Positions 1 through 5,935 of a stretch of DNA of 7,029 bases are shown here, piece by piece; the stretch's first letter is position 1; each line of letters begins with the position of its first letter. Under the pieces are notes generated by a model, which was not told where the DNA came from, did no database searches, and saw nothing but the letters and a program-made list of their open reading frames with translations. Source of the stretch: Acidimicrobiia bacterium (lineage in GTDB: Bacteria > Actinomycetota > Acidimicrobiia > Acidimicrobiales > Poriferisodalaceae); contig JALSTE010000777.1 in assembly GCA_026983855.1 (NCBI GenBank), forward strand, positions 1 through 7,029. Reading direction: 5' to 3'. Made by a program: the position numbers and the translations under genes.

Positions 1-1121
1 ACGACCGTGACCGCGTCGGTGCCCTCAAGGTCGGGACGCCGCAGCCCGAGCACCAGGGCCACGGGAATGGCACCGCGAAGGCCTCCCCAGAACATGGCGG
101 TGAGCCAACCGGAGGGGATGTCCCCGCCGAAACGTCCGATCGCCCCCATCATCCCGTAGGTGACCACGGCCCGGGATCCGAGCATGAGCAGGATTCCCAG
201 GAGCGTCGCCCACAGGGTGTGGGGATCGGTGAACTCCGCGATCCTGATCTTGAGCCCGATGAGGAGGAACAGCAGGGAGTTCACGACGAATGCCATCACC
301 TCCCAGAAGTCGATGAGTGAGACCCGTGAGGAGGCTGACATGGCGAAGTGCACGCCGTAGTTGCCGATCAGGAGTCCACCGCTGACGGTGGCTATGACCC
401 CCGATCCGCCGAACTGATCGGCCAGGAGGTAGGAACCGAAGGCGGTGACGATCGAGAGGGTGATCTCCACGAGATGGTTGTCCACCGCACTCATGAGACG
501 ATGGGCCACGAACCCCACCAGCAGTCCCGCACCGAGACCGAGGATGACCTCGGATCCGAACTCGTAGAGGGCGTCGGTCGCGCCCACCGACGTCCCGGAC
601 CCGGGGAAGGCGACCTCCACCGCGATCAGGAAGATCACGATGGCCAGGGCGTCGTTGAATATCGATTCGCCCTCGAGGATCGTTCTCAGTCCACCTCCCA
701 CCCCCTGCTCCCTGAACATGGCCAGCACGCTCACCGGATCGGTCGGCGCCAGGATCGTGGCCAGCACCAGGGCCATGGTCCAGTCCATTCCCAGGCCCAG
801 GCTGAACCCCAGGGTCATCAGGGCCACCACGATCACCGTGCCGACCGACGCCAGGATCCCGACCTGGAACCACCTTTCCCTCAGGTCCTCGAGGTCCATG
901 TTCAGGGCCCCCTCGAACAGCAGGGGAGGTAGGAACACGAAGAGGATCAACTCGCGGGTGAGATCCACGGTCTGGAACGACTGGCCCAGTCCCAGGAACA
1001 ATCCGACCACCACCAGGGCGATGGTGTAGGGGACCCGCAGGAAGCTCACACCAATGGCCACCAGGGAGGCGACCACCAGAAGGAGGACGAGGGTCTCCTC
1101 GGTGACGGTCACTTCGGGCAC
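1..1121 (-). CDS. CPA1-family Na+(K+)/H+ antiporter, NhaP type (3' end outside window)
   Basis: Reading the minus strand from a GTG at 1121-1119 gives 373 uninterrupted codons that run off the left edge, so the C-terminus is missing. The protein is a polytopic membrane antiporter that would exchange Na+ or K+ for H+ in pH and salt homeostasis. Visible hallmarks of the CPA1 family are LPPLLFEGAL (residues 64-73), LAPTDPVSV (124-132, with the T-D-P unwound-helix motif), GESIFNDALA (151-160, with the Asn-Asp ion-binding pair N156-D157) and WGGLRGAIPVALV (345-357, with conserved Arg349). Roughly eleven hydrophobic segments lie between residues 10 and 360. No Shine-Dalgarno sequence precedes the GTG; a weak -10-like TAGCCT ends 7 bases before it, which suggests a leaderless message. 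It is divergent from the Fur-family gene. The transported cation cannot be told from sequence. Confidence 0.95.
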   Translation of the reverse strand, partial: MPEVTVTEETLVLLLVVASLVAIGVSFLRVPYTIALVVVGLFLGLGQSFQTVDLTRELILFVFLPPLLFEGALNMDLEDLRERWFQVGILASVGTVIVVALMTLGFSLGLGMDWTMALVLATILAPTDPVSVLAMFREQGVGGGLRTILEGESIFNDALAIVIFLIAVEVAFPGSGTSVGATDALYEFGSEVILGLGAGLLVGFVAHRLMSAVDNHLVEITLSIVTAFGSYLLADQFGGSGVIATVSGGLLIGNYGVHFAMSASSRVSLIDFWEVMAFVVNSLLFLLIGLKIRIAEFTDPHTLWATLLGILLMLGSRAVVTYGMMGAIGRFGGDIPSGWLTAMFWGGLRGAIPVALVLGLRRPDLEGTDAVTV

Positions 1122-1159
1122 GGGGCGCAGGCTAGTTGCTCCCGTACAATCCGAGAACG
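1122..1159. promoter_or_regulatory. 38-base divergent promoter region, antiporter / Fur-family regulator
   Basis: Only 38 bases separate the two divergent starts. On the plus strand a good -10 box, TACAAT (1145-1150), ends 9 bases before the regulator ATG, so transcription would begin within a few bases of the start codon. On the minus strand a weaker TAGCCT (1134-1129) ends 7 bases before the antiporter GTG. Neither strand has a convincing -35 box or a Shine-Dalgarno sequence. The two RNA polymerase sites overlap physically, so the genes are likely to compete or to be co-regulated. No clear Fur box was recognised. Confidence 0.5.
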
Positions 1160-1618
1160 ATGAACGAACCGGGCCCGACCCTACTGTCCCGGCTGCGCGA
1201 ACGTGGTTGGCGGATGACCGCCCAGCGTCGAGCGGTGGCCGAGGTCCTCCAGGGAACCGACGTGCACCTGACCGCCGATGAGGTCCACCGGGCGACCGCG
1301 GCCCTGCTCCCGAACGTCAGCCGGGCCACCATCTACAACACCCTCAATGAGTTGGTGGCCATGGGTGAGGTGGGTGAGGTCACCCTGGACGGGCACCACC
1401 GCTTCGATCCCAACGTGATCTTCCAGCACCATCACCTGGTGTGCGACCGCTGCGGTCGTATCCGTGACGTGGCGGCCCGGGAACCGGCCCCCGGGGACCT
1501 GGCCGAGATCGACGAGGGCGTCTTCCGGCCCTCACACCTGCAGTTGGTGATCCACGGCGAGTGCGCCGACCGCCGGTCCTGCGATCTCCGTCGGACGTCT
1601 CAGGCTCCCCCGGCGTAG
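1160..1618 (+). CDS. Fur-family metalloregulator, PerR-like
   Basis: This 152-residue protein is a DNA-binding repressor of the Fur/PerR/Zur superfamily, which senses metal (Fe, Mn, Zn) or peroxide. The winged-helix domain spans about residues 1-80, with the recognition helix around SRATIYNTLNEL (54-65). The hinge and dimerisation domain follows. Metal-site features are His36, the RFD motif ending at Asp83, HHH at 90-92 followed by C95-x2-C98, Asp103, and a C-terminal pair C135 and C141. An Asp at 103, where PerR has its key Asp104, favours a PerR-like sensor, but this is a by-eye alignment. The C-terminal cysteines are five residues apart, unlike the usual C-x2-C or E. coli Fur C-x4-C. I chose ATG 1160 rather than the in-frame TTG at 1136, because the -10 box lies between them and the family N-terminus fits. 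Its last 19 bases overlap the convergent Nudix gene. Confidence 0.94.
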   Translation: MNEPGPTLLSRLRERGWRMTAQRRAVAEVLQGTDVHLTADEVHRATAALLPNVSRATIYNTLNELVAMGEVGEVTLDGHHRFDPNVIFQHHHLVCDRCGRIRDVAAREPAPGDLAEIDEGVFRPSHLQLVIHGECADRRSCDLRRTSQAPPA

Positions 1619-2130
1619 CGCCGCGCATCCTCGCCCAGGGACTCCAGTAGGCGGCGGACCCGGGCATCGTCCCCGGCGATGGCCGTCACCTGCTCGGGCC
1701 CGAAACCGGCGGCGAATTCCGTCGGGCTGACCCAGCGGTAGTCGTCGTGCTCGTGGCTCAGGGTGACCTCGCTGCCCCCGAGCACCTCACCGGCGAAGGA
1801 GAGCTGCATGTAGTCCTGGCCGTAGAGCCATATGGGGCATGCGCCCACCACACGGAGGGGACCTATCTGGAGGCCCGTCTCCTCGGTGAACTCCCGGGCC
1901 GCGGCACCGTAGGGCTCCTCGCCCTCATCCATGATCCCGCCGGGCAGGTAGTACATGCCCGCCATCGCCGATTTCGACCCTCGTCTCAGAGTCAGGATGC
2001 GACCCTCGGCATCGGACCCGTAGACGGCGGTGGCGATGGCGAACACGGGCGGAGCGGGTCCGTCCCAGTCGGGATCCCCGGCCAGGGGATCCGCGTTGTG
2101 GCCGGGGTCGGCTCTCAGGTCATCTCCCAA
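1600..2130 (-). CDS. Nudix hydrolase, last gene of the ABC importer operon
   Basis: This 176-residue cytoplasmic hydrolase would cleave a nucleoside diphosphate linked to another group, releasing a nucleotide and leaving phosphate or the X-phosphate. The Nudix box is complete at residues 65-87 and matches G-x5-E-x7-REU-x-EE-x-GU at every fixed position: G65, E71, R79-E80, F81, E83-E84, G86, L87. The core fold begins near PPVFAIATAVY (27-37); the first 26 residues are acidic and probably disordered. The start is a TTG at 2130-2128 with GGGAGG (2143-2138) seven bases upstream, inside the last codons of the ATPase gene. The frame is also open further upstream, but there it lies within ATPase coding sequence and does not look like Nudix protein. 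The TTG lies one base beyond the ATPase stop, so the two are translationally coupled. The substrate is unknown; the residues around the box do not let me choose between ADP-ribose, NADH, dinucleotide or oxidised-nucleotide types. Confidence 0.92.
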   Translation of the reverse strand: MGDDLRADPGHNADPLAGDPDWDGPAPPVFAIATAVYGSDAEGRILTLRRGSKSAMAGMYYLPGGIMDEGEEPYGAAAREFTEETGLQIGPLRVVGACPIWLYGQDYMQLSFAGEVLGGSEVTLSHEHDDYRWVSPTEFAAGFGPEQVTAIAGDDARVRRLLESLGEDARRYAGGA

Positions 2131-2131
2131 G

Positions 2132-2881
2132 TCACAGCCTCCCGGCGTCGATGATTCTCTCCAGGAACTGGCGGGTACGGGGCTCGGAGGGATGACTGAA
2201 GATCTCCGAGGGAGGGCCCTGCTCGAGTATCCGACCCTGGTCCAGGAAGCACACCACATCGGCTATGTCGCGGGCGAATCCCATCTCGTGGGTGGCCAGC
2301 AGCATGGTCAGTCCCTGACCCTTGAGATCCCGGATGACGTCGAGTACCTCGGCGATGAGCTCGGGATCCAGGGCGGCGGTGATCTCATCGAGCAGCAGCA
2401 ACTCCGGTTCGGCCGCCAGGGCCCGCACTATGGCCACCCGCTGCTGTTGGCCGCCGGACAGTTGATCGGGGTAGACGAGCACCTTGTCGGCCAGTCCGAA
2501 GCGCTCCAGCAGCTCGCGGGCCCGCCGCTCAGCCGATTCCCTGTCGATCCCGTGGGCCCGGCGGGGACCGAGGGTGACGTTGTCCAGCACGTTCATGTGG
2601 GGGAACAGGTTGTAGCTCTGGAACACGATGCCGATACGACGACGGACCGCGTTGGGATCCACGTAGGGGGCGGTGATCTCCTCGTCGTCGATCCAGATCG
2701 AACCCGAGTCGATGGGCTCCAGCAGATCCACGCACCTCAGCAGGGTGGACTTGCCCGAACCGGAGCTGCCGATGAGACAGACCAACTGGTGTTCGGCCAC
2801 GTCGAGGTCGATTCCGTCGAGCACCACCTTCGAGCCGAAGGACTTGCGCAGGTCGCGGACCCGCAGTTTCGCCTCGTCCAC
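2132..2881 (-). CDS. ABC transporter ATPase, polar amino acid (PAAT/GlnQ-HisP) type
   Basis: This 249-residue cytoplasmic nucleotide-binding subunit powers the importer encoded just upstream in the operon. All catalytic motifs are intact: Walker A GSSGSGKST (38-46), Q-loop Gln88 in FQSYNLFPH, signature LSGGQQQRV (141-149), Walker B LLLLDE (161-166), D-loop ALDPE (170-174) and switch His198 in THEMGFA. The FQSYNLFPH and THEMGFA segments and the length are typical of the GlnQ/HisP subfamily. One small departure is DEITAALDP where DEPTSALDP is the usual form. The start is GTG at 2881; its G is also the last base of the permease stop (TAGTG), a one-base overlap that couples translation, with a run of seven G just upstream as a weak ribosome-binding site. 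The stop at 2132 is one base before the Nudix TTG. Confidence 0.97.
   Translation of the reverse strand: MDEAKLRVRDLRKSFGSKVVLDGIDLDVAEHQLVCLIGSSGSGKSTLLRCVDLLEPIDSGSIWIDDEEITAPYVDPNAVRRRIGIVFQSYNLFPHMNVLDNVTLGPRRAHGIDRESAERRARELLERFGLADKVLVYPDQLSGGQQQRVAIVRALAAEPELLLLDEITAALDPELIAEVLDVIRDLKGQGLTMLLATHEMGFARDIADVVCFLDQGRILEQGPPSEIFSHPSEPRTRQFLERIIDAGRL
2138..2143 (-). promoter_or_regulatory. Ribosome-binding site deciding the TTG start of the Nudix gene
   Basis: The minus strand reads GGGAGG, then 7 bases, then TTG. This is the only start-codon candidate near the operon junction that carries a strong Shine-Dalgarno match. It lies inside the final ATPase codons, which supports coupled translation. 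Confidence 0.75.
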
Positions 2882-3765
2882 TAGTGACCCCCCCGGAGCC
2901 GACGTTCCCGGGCCGTGTACCAGTCGGTGAATCGGGCCGCGGGCACGCTGATGATGAGGAACAGGATGGCGGCGGCGATCAGCCCGGTGTAGTTGAAGGT
3001 ACGGGCGTTGTAGATCTGGGCCTCCCTCACCGCCTCACGGACACCGAGGATCGAGACCAGGGCCACGTCCTTCTGCAGGCTGACCAGACCGTTCAGCAGG
3101 GCCGGGACCACGTTGCGGACCGCCTGGGGCAGGATGGCGAAGCGCAGGGCCTGCCACTGGGTGAGCCCCAGGGCCCGGGCCGCGGAACGCTGACTCTCAT
3201 GCACCGACTCGATACCGGCCCGGTAGACCTCCGAGGTGTAGGCCGAGTAGCTGATGACCAGGGCCGTGACCCCCCAGAACACGGGATCGTTGGGGACACC
3301 GGGGAGGGTCAGAGCGGGTACCCCGAATCCCAGGATCAGTATCAGCAGGATCAGGGGGATCCCCCGCAGAATGTCGATGTAGACGATCGTCAGCATCCGC
3401 AGGGGAAAGAAGGCGGGCCCCCGGAGACTCCTGATGACGGCGACGAGCAGGGCGAAGGCCAGGATGAGCACCTCGGCCACGATGAACATCTTCACGTCCA
3501 GGGCGAAACCACCCCAGACGGCGGGCCACACCTCCCTGAGGTGCCTGACGCTGAAGAACTGGCGCCTCACCGCCGGCCAGGTGGACGACGAGAGGATCAC
3601 CCAGGTGACCACGCCGAAAACCACCACGGTGGAGAAGAAGGCGATCAGGGCCCCCCGGGCCCCGTCCTGGACCTTGAGTTCCTTCCAGCGGTGTCCGATT
3701 CCGCCGGCACCGCGTTCCCCGGTCAGCCGTGGCGGACCATGGCTGACCGGGGATTCGCTGTTCAC
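2881..3765 (-). CDS. ABC transporter permease, polar amino acid family (BPD_transp_1)
   Basis: This 294-residue inner-membrane subunit forms the channel of the importer, presumably as a homodimer because only one permease gene is present. A cytoplasmic, charged and poorly conserved N-tail (1-37) precedes a first membrane helix near 38-58. Further helices lie near 93-112, 124-149, 161-184, 226-241 and 259-277. The ATPase-contacting EAA loop is clear at about 186-215, with Gly200 and Pro213 in SAARALGLTQWQ and FAILPQA. The extra N-terminal helix makes it longer than the 220-residue GlnP/HisM type and resembles actinobacterial GluD-like permeases. The start is taken as GTG 3765, seven bases after the binding-protein stop. 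An in-frame GTG at 3801, inside the binding-protein gene, is the alternative; neither has a good ribosome-binding site. A 13-base-pair inverted repeat sits in its first codons. Confidence 0.95.
   Translation of the reverse strand: MNSESPVSHGPPRLTGERGAGGIGHRWKELKVQDGARGALIAFFSTVVVFGVVTWVILSSSTWPAVRRQFFSVRHLREVWPAVWGGFALDVKMFIVAEVLILAFALLVAVIRSLRGPAFFPLRMLTIVYIDILRGIPLILLILILGFGVPALTLPGVPNDPVFWGVTALVISYSAYTSEVYRAGIESVHESQRSAARALGLTQWQALRFAILPQAVRNVVPALLNGLVSLQKDVALVSILGVREAVREAQIYNARTFNYTGLIAAAILFLIISVPAARFTDWYTARERRLRGGH
3716..3753 (-). repeat. Perfect 13-bp inverted repeat: strong hairpin at the binding protein/permease junction
   Basis: TCCCCGGTCAGCC (3716-3728) is the exact reverse complement of 3741-3753, with 12 bases between. 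In the minus-strand transcript the spacer can add three more pairs (UGG with CCA, after one A-C mismatch) and close on a UCCG tetraloop of the UNCG class. The hairpin starts 19 bases after the binding-protein stop and 9 bases after the proposed permease GTG. No U-tract follows, so it is not a standard intrinsic terminator. It could stabilise the upstream cistron or damp permease translation. Confidence 0.75.
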
Positions 3766-3772
3766 GTGGTGG

Positions 3773-4651
3773 CTACTTGCTGAGGGTCTTGATGTCGCCA
3801 CCCTGGTTCAGCCACTGCTCCTCGAGGGATGCCACGGTTCCGTCGTCGATCAGCGACTGGAGGGCCTCGTTGACACAGGGCACGAGGGGTGAGTCCTGCT
3901 CGAAGAGCATGCCCAGTTCCTCGGGGTTGTCGCTCATGGCCGGCAGCACTCCGACGATGGAGGCGTCGGGGATCTCCACCGCGGTGATGAAGTAGGCGGT
4001 GGGAAGGTCGAACACCAGGCCGTCGACCTGATTGGCGTCCATGGCGGCCTTGGCATCGGCGTTGGTGTCGTACACCGCCGGGGGGGTGGAGGGCTTGATG
4101 AAGTCCTCTATGTAGGAGAGGCTCGTCGTGCCGATCGCCGCCCCCAGCTTGGTGTCGGCCAGGTCGCCCAGGCTGGTGGCCTGGATCACCGGGGAGTTGT
4201 CATAGGCGATGAGCGCCTGCTTGACCTTGTAGTAGCCGATTGAGAAGTCCACCACCTCGTCGCGGTCGGGAGTGATGGAGAACTGCTGGATGTTGAAGTC
4301 GTAGGGCTTGGTACCAGGGGCGATGGCCTGATCGAAGCCGGTGCGGACCCAATCGACGTCGTCACGGGTGAAGCCCATGCGGTCGGCGAGGGCGTACACC
4401 AGGGCGCTCTCGAACCCCTGTCCGTTGGTGGGATCGTCGTCCATCATCCACGGCGGGAAGACGGCCTCGCCGGTGGCGACTGTGAGCCTCCCCGGGGCGA
4501 ACAGGGAGAGATCGGCGACGGCGCAGGACTGATTCCCCCCGTCGGAGGAGCCCTCGGCCGACTCGTTCCCCGAGTCCCCCCCGGAGCTGTCGCCGCAGGC
4601 CGCGGCCAACAGGGCCAGGGCGACCAGCAGAGCAAGGATGCTGCGTTTCAT
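3773..4651 (-). CDS. Amino-acid-type ABC transporter substrate-binding lipoprotein (SBP family 3)
   Basis: This 292-residue secreted lipoprotein captures the substrate outside the membrane and hands it to the permease encoded next. A signal peptide (KR, then a hydrophobic stretch to about 17) ends in LLAAAC with the lipid-anchored Cys19, followed by a Gly/Ser/Asp-rich linker (20-42). The periplasmic-binding fold starts near GRLTVATGEAVFPPWM (54-69). Family 3 signatures are GFESALVYALADRMG (79-93), SITPDRDEVVDFSIGYY (125-141; Arg130 is the position that usually holds the ligand carboxylate) and VDGLVFDLPTAYF (209-221; Asp215 is at the usual amino-group ligand). This indicates an amino acid or a small amino-acid-like ligand, but not which one. 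ATG 4651 is fixed by AGGAGG nine bases upstream. It is first in the operon and seven bases precede the permease GTG. Confidence 0.96.
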   Translation of the reverse strand: MKRSILALLVALALLAAACGDSSGGDSGNESAEGSSDGGNQSCAVADLSLFAPGRLTVATGEAVFPPWMMDDDPTNGQGFESALVYALADRMGFTRDDVDWVRTGFDQAIAPGTKPYDFNIQQFSITPDRDEVVDFSIGYYKVKQALIAYDNSPVIQATSLGDLADTKLGAAIGTTSLSYIEDFIKPSTPPAVYDTNADAKAAMDANQVDGLVFDLPTAYFITAVEIPDASIVGVLPAMSDNPEELGMLFEQDSPLVPCVNEALQSLIDDGTVASLEEQWLNQGGDIKTLSK

Positions 4652-4660
4652 CGGATGGTT

Positions 4661-4666
4661 CCTCCT
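4661..4666 (-). promoter_or_regulatory. Ribosome-binding site of the binding-protein gene
   Basis: The minus strand reads AGGAGG, then nine bases, then ATG. It is the strongest Shine-Dalgarno match in the window, consistent with high expression of the binding protein relative to the permease, whose start has none. Confidence 0.85.
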
Positions 4667-4704
4667 GTGTATCCCCGCGCGGAGTCCGCACGGGCGTGGG
4701 GCCA

Positions 4705-4710
4705 AAATTA
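4705..4710 (-). promoter_or_regulatory. Candidate -10 box for the ABC importer operon
   Basis: TAATTT on the minus strand lies in the only AT-rich patch of the divergent region and would give a leader of roughly 45-50 bases. No -35 box stands at 17-18 bases; that position is occupied by the 4720-4738 palindrome, so the promoter may depend on a regulator. Confidence 0.45.
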
Positions 4711-4719
4711 GTCCCGGAT

Positions 4720-4738
4720 GTGAACCGGCCACGTTCAC
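4720..4738. promoter_or_regulatory. Palindromic operator candidate in the divergent control region
   Basis: GTGAAC, seven bases, GTTCAC: a 19-base inverted repeat with perfect six-base arms. Its left arm is the -35-like hexamer of the plus-strand promoter, and the whole site covers the -35 zone of the minus-strand promoter. One dimeric regulator bound here could control the importer operon and the MFS gene together. The regulator is not identified. Confidence 0.5.
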
Positions 4739-4742
4739 GCCG

Positions 4743-4748
4743 TACCTT
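4743..4748 (+). promoter_or_regulatory. Candidate -10 box for the MFS gene
   Basis: TACCTT lies exactly 17 bases after GTGAAC (4720-4725), a partial -35 match. Transcription would start near 4755, leaving a leader of about 20 bases that still holds the ribosome-binding site. Confidence 0.4.
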
Positions 4749-4750
4749 GA

Positions 4751-4765
4751 CCTCCCGAGGGGAGG
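4751..4765 (+). promoter_or_regulatory. Ribosome-binding site of the MFS gene within a short inverted repeat
   Basis: GGGGAGG (4759-4765) stands nine bases before the GTG start. Its last six bases are the right arm of CCTCCC-GAG-GGGAGG, a perfect six-base-pair hairpin with a three-base loop. If the transcript begins upstream of 4751 the hairpin would hide the site; if it begins near 4755 the left arm is lost. Confidence 0.55.
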
Positions 4766-4774
4766 CGTATCGAA

Positions 4775-5935
4775 GTGGACGACCGGGGGCTCCTCGCCCG
4801 CAACGCAATGTACGTGGGCGGGGCCATAGGACCCTTCGGTGCCTCGGTCGTGGTCCCCATGTTGCCAGAACTGCGTGACTCGTTCTCCGCCTCGTCGGAG
4901 CAGGTGGCGGCATCGCTGACGGCCTACTTCGTGCCCTTCGCCATTCTGCTGGTGGTCTCGGGGACGATCGGGGAGAGGTTCGGGCGCCGCCGGGTGGTCA
5001 GGGTCTCCCTGGTGACCTACGCCGCCGCTTCCCTGGCCTGTGCCCTGGCTCCTGGTCTGGGCCTGTTTCTGGTGGCGAGGGTCGCCCAGGGGGCCTCGAA
5101 CTCCTTCATCACCCCTCTGCTGCTGGCGGGCCTGGCCGAGGTGCATCCACCCGAGAGACTGGGTCGGGCGGTGGGTGTCTACGGCAGCTTCCAGGCCGGT
5201 GGACAGGTCCTGGCCCCGGTCGTGGGCGGTCTGGCGGCCGAGGTGAACTGGCGGCTGGGTTTCGTGCTGCCCGCCGCCCTGGCCCTGCTGTTGTGGTTCA
5301 CCCCTCCGCCGGGGGAGCCCCGTCCCGGGGCCGACCGCCCCCCGGTGGCGGTGCTGTTCCACCGGCGGCTCCTGATGCTGGGACTGGCGTCCCTGGCGTC
5401 GGGGGCCGGGGTAATCGGCATCGGCTACCTGGTGGCCCTCTACAGCCGGGACGTGCTCGGCGTCAGTCCGGCGGGAACGGGGCTGCTCCTCATGGCGGGC
5501 GGGGCGGCGGGGGTGGTGGCCAGCCCCTTCCTGGGATCGCTCGTGGATCGCCTGGGTGGCAGGAGGGCCGGGGCCATCGGGGCGGTGGTGGCGGGGTCCC
5601 TGGTGGTTCTCATGGGACAGACCGCCAGGGTGGCCCTGGTGACCGTTCTGTGGGCCGGGGTGGGGGCCTCGGCGGGGCTCATCCGGATCTCCCAGCAGAG
5701 ACTGGCCGTGGGCCTGGTACCCCGCAATCGGGGTGGGGCCGTGTCGTCGGTGCTGTCGTTGAGGTTCGCCGGTCACGCCGTCTCGCCCATTCTGTGGACT
5801 TCGCTGGTGGCCCGCGATCCCGGTCTCGATTTCCTGGCCGTGGGCCTGACCGCCGTCGTGGTGGTCGCCCTGTTCGGGGCCATGGGACCGGTCGCCGCGG
5901 GGCGGGCGGAGGGGGAGGGGAGTCTCAGCTCGTGA
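4775..5935 (+). CDS. Major facilitator superfamily transporter, drug-efflux-like
   Basis: This 386-residue protein should be a twelve-helix membrane transporter using the proton gradient. Motif A is present after the second helix as GTIGERFGRR (63-72) and a degenerate copy recurs in the second half as GSLVDRLGGRR (254-264), showing the two six-helix repeats. A motif-C-like stretch, LAPVVGG (146-152), in helix 5 points to antiporters of the drug/H+ (DHA) type, but Gly of the usual GP is Ala here. The substrate is unknown; sugar, metabolite or drug export are all possible. The central cytoplasmic loop (about 176-196) is short. GTG 4775 is chosen because GGGGAGG lies nine bases upstream; ATG 4808 would cut into the first helix region. 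It is divergent from the importer operon, and its last 11 bases overlap the convergent isomerase-like gene. Confidence 0.93.
   Translation: MDDRGLLARNAMYVGGAIGPFGASVVVPMLPELRDSFSASSEQVAASLTAYFVPFAILLVVSGTIGERFGRRRVVRVSLVTYAAASLACALAPGLGLFLVARVAQGASNSFITPLLLAGLAEVHPPERLGRAVGVYGSFQAGGQVLAPVVGGLAAEVNWRLGFVLPAALALLLWFTPPPGEPRPGADRPPVAVLFHRRLLMLGLASLASGAGVIGIGYLVALYSRDVLGVSPAGTGLLLMAGGAAGVVASPFLGSLVDRLGGRRAGAIGAVVAGSLVVLMGQTARVALVTVLWAGVGASAGLIRISQQRLAVGLVPRNRGGAVSSVLSLRFAGHAVSPILWTSLVARDPGLDFLAVGLTAVVVVALFGAMGPVAAGRAEGEGSLSS

Noticed and set aside
25..873. Minus-strand frame in the antiporter region giving an Arg/Gly/Pro-rich 282-residue product
   Set aside because: It is a shifted frame of the antiporter gene; the adjacent frame from GTG 1121 carries all CPA1 motifs.
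1135..1158. Possible Fur box or operator palindrome (GTTGCTC ... GAGAAC) between regulator and antiporter
   Set aside because: When aligned to its reverse complement only the outer GTT/AAC and a central base match, so it is not a real palindrome.
1136..1159. TTG at 1136 as start of the Fur-family regulator
   Set aside because: The -10 box TACAAT lies downstream of it and it would add eight residues that the family normally lacks.
2131..2259. Upstream extension of the Nudix protein to an in-frame start at 2259
   Set aside because: The extra 43 residues lie inside the ATPase coding region and do not resemble Nudix sequence; TTG 2130 has a well-placed GGGAGG.
3716..3753. Intrinsic transcription terminator between binding protein and permease
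   Set aside because: The stem is strong but GC-rich sequence without a U-tract follows on the minus strand.
5319..5345. CCCCG/CGGGG short hairpin inside the MFS gene
   Set aside because: Five-base-pair stems of C and G are expected by chance at this base composition and lie in the coding frame.
3773..5776. A very long minus-strand reading frame extending upstream of the binding protein through the MFS gene
   Set aside because: The extension beyond 4651 is antisense to the MFS gene, rich in Gln/His/Arg/Pro with no domain. The signal peptide and strong ribosome-binding site fix the start at 4651.
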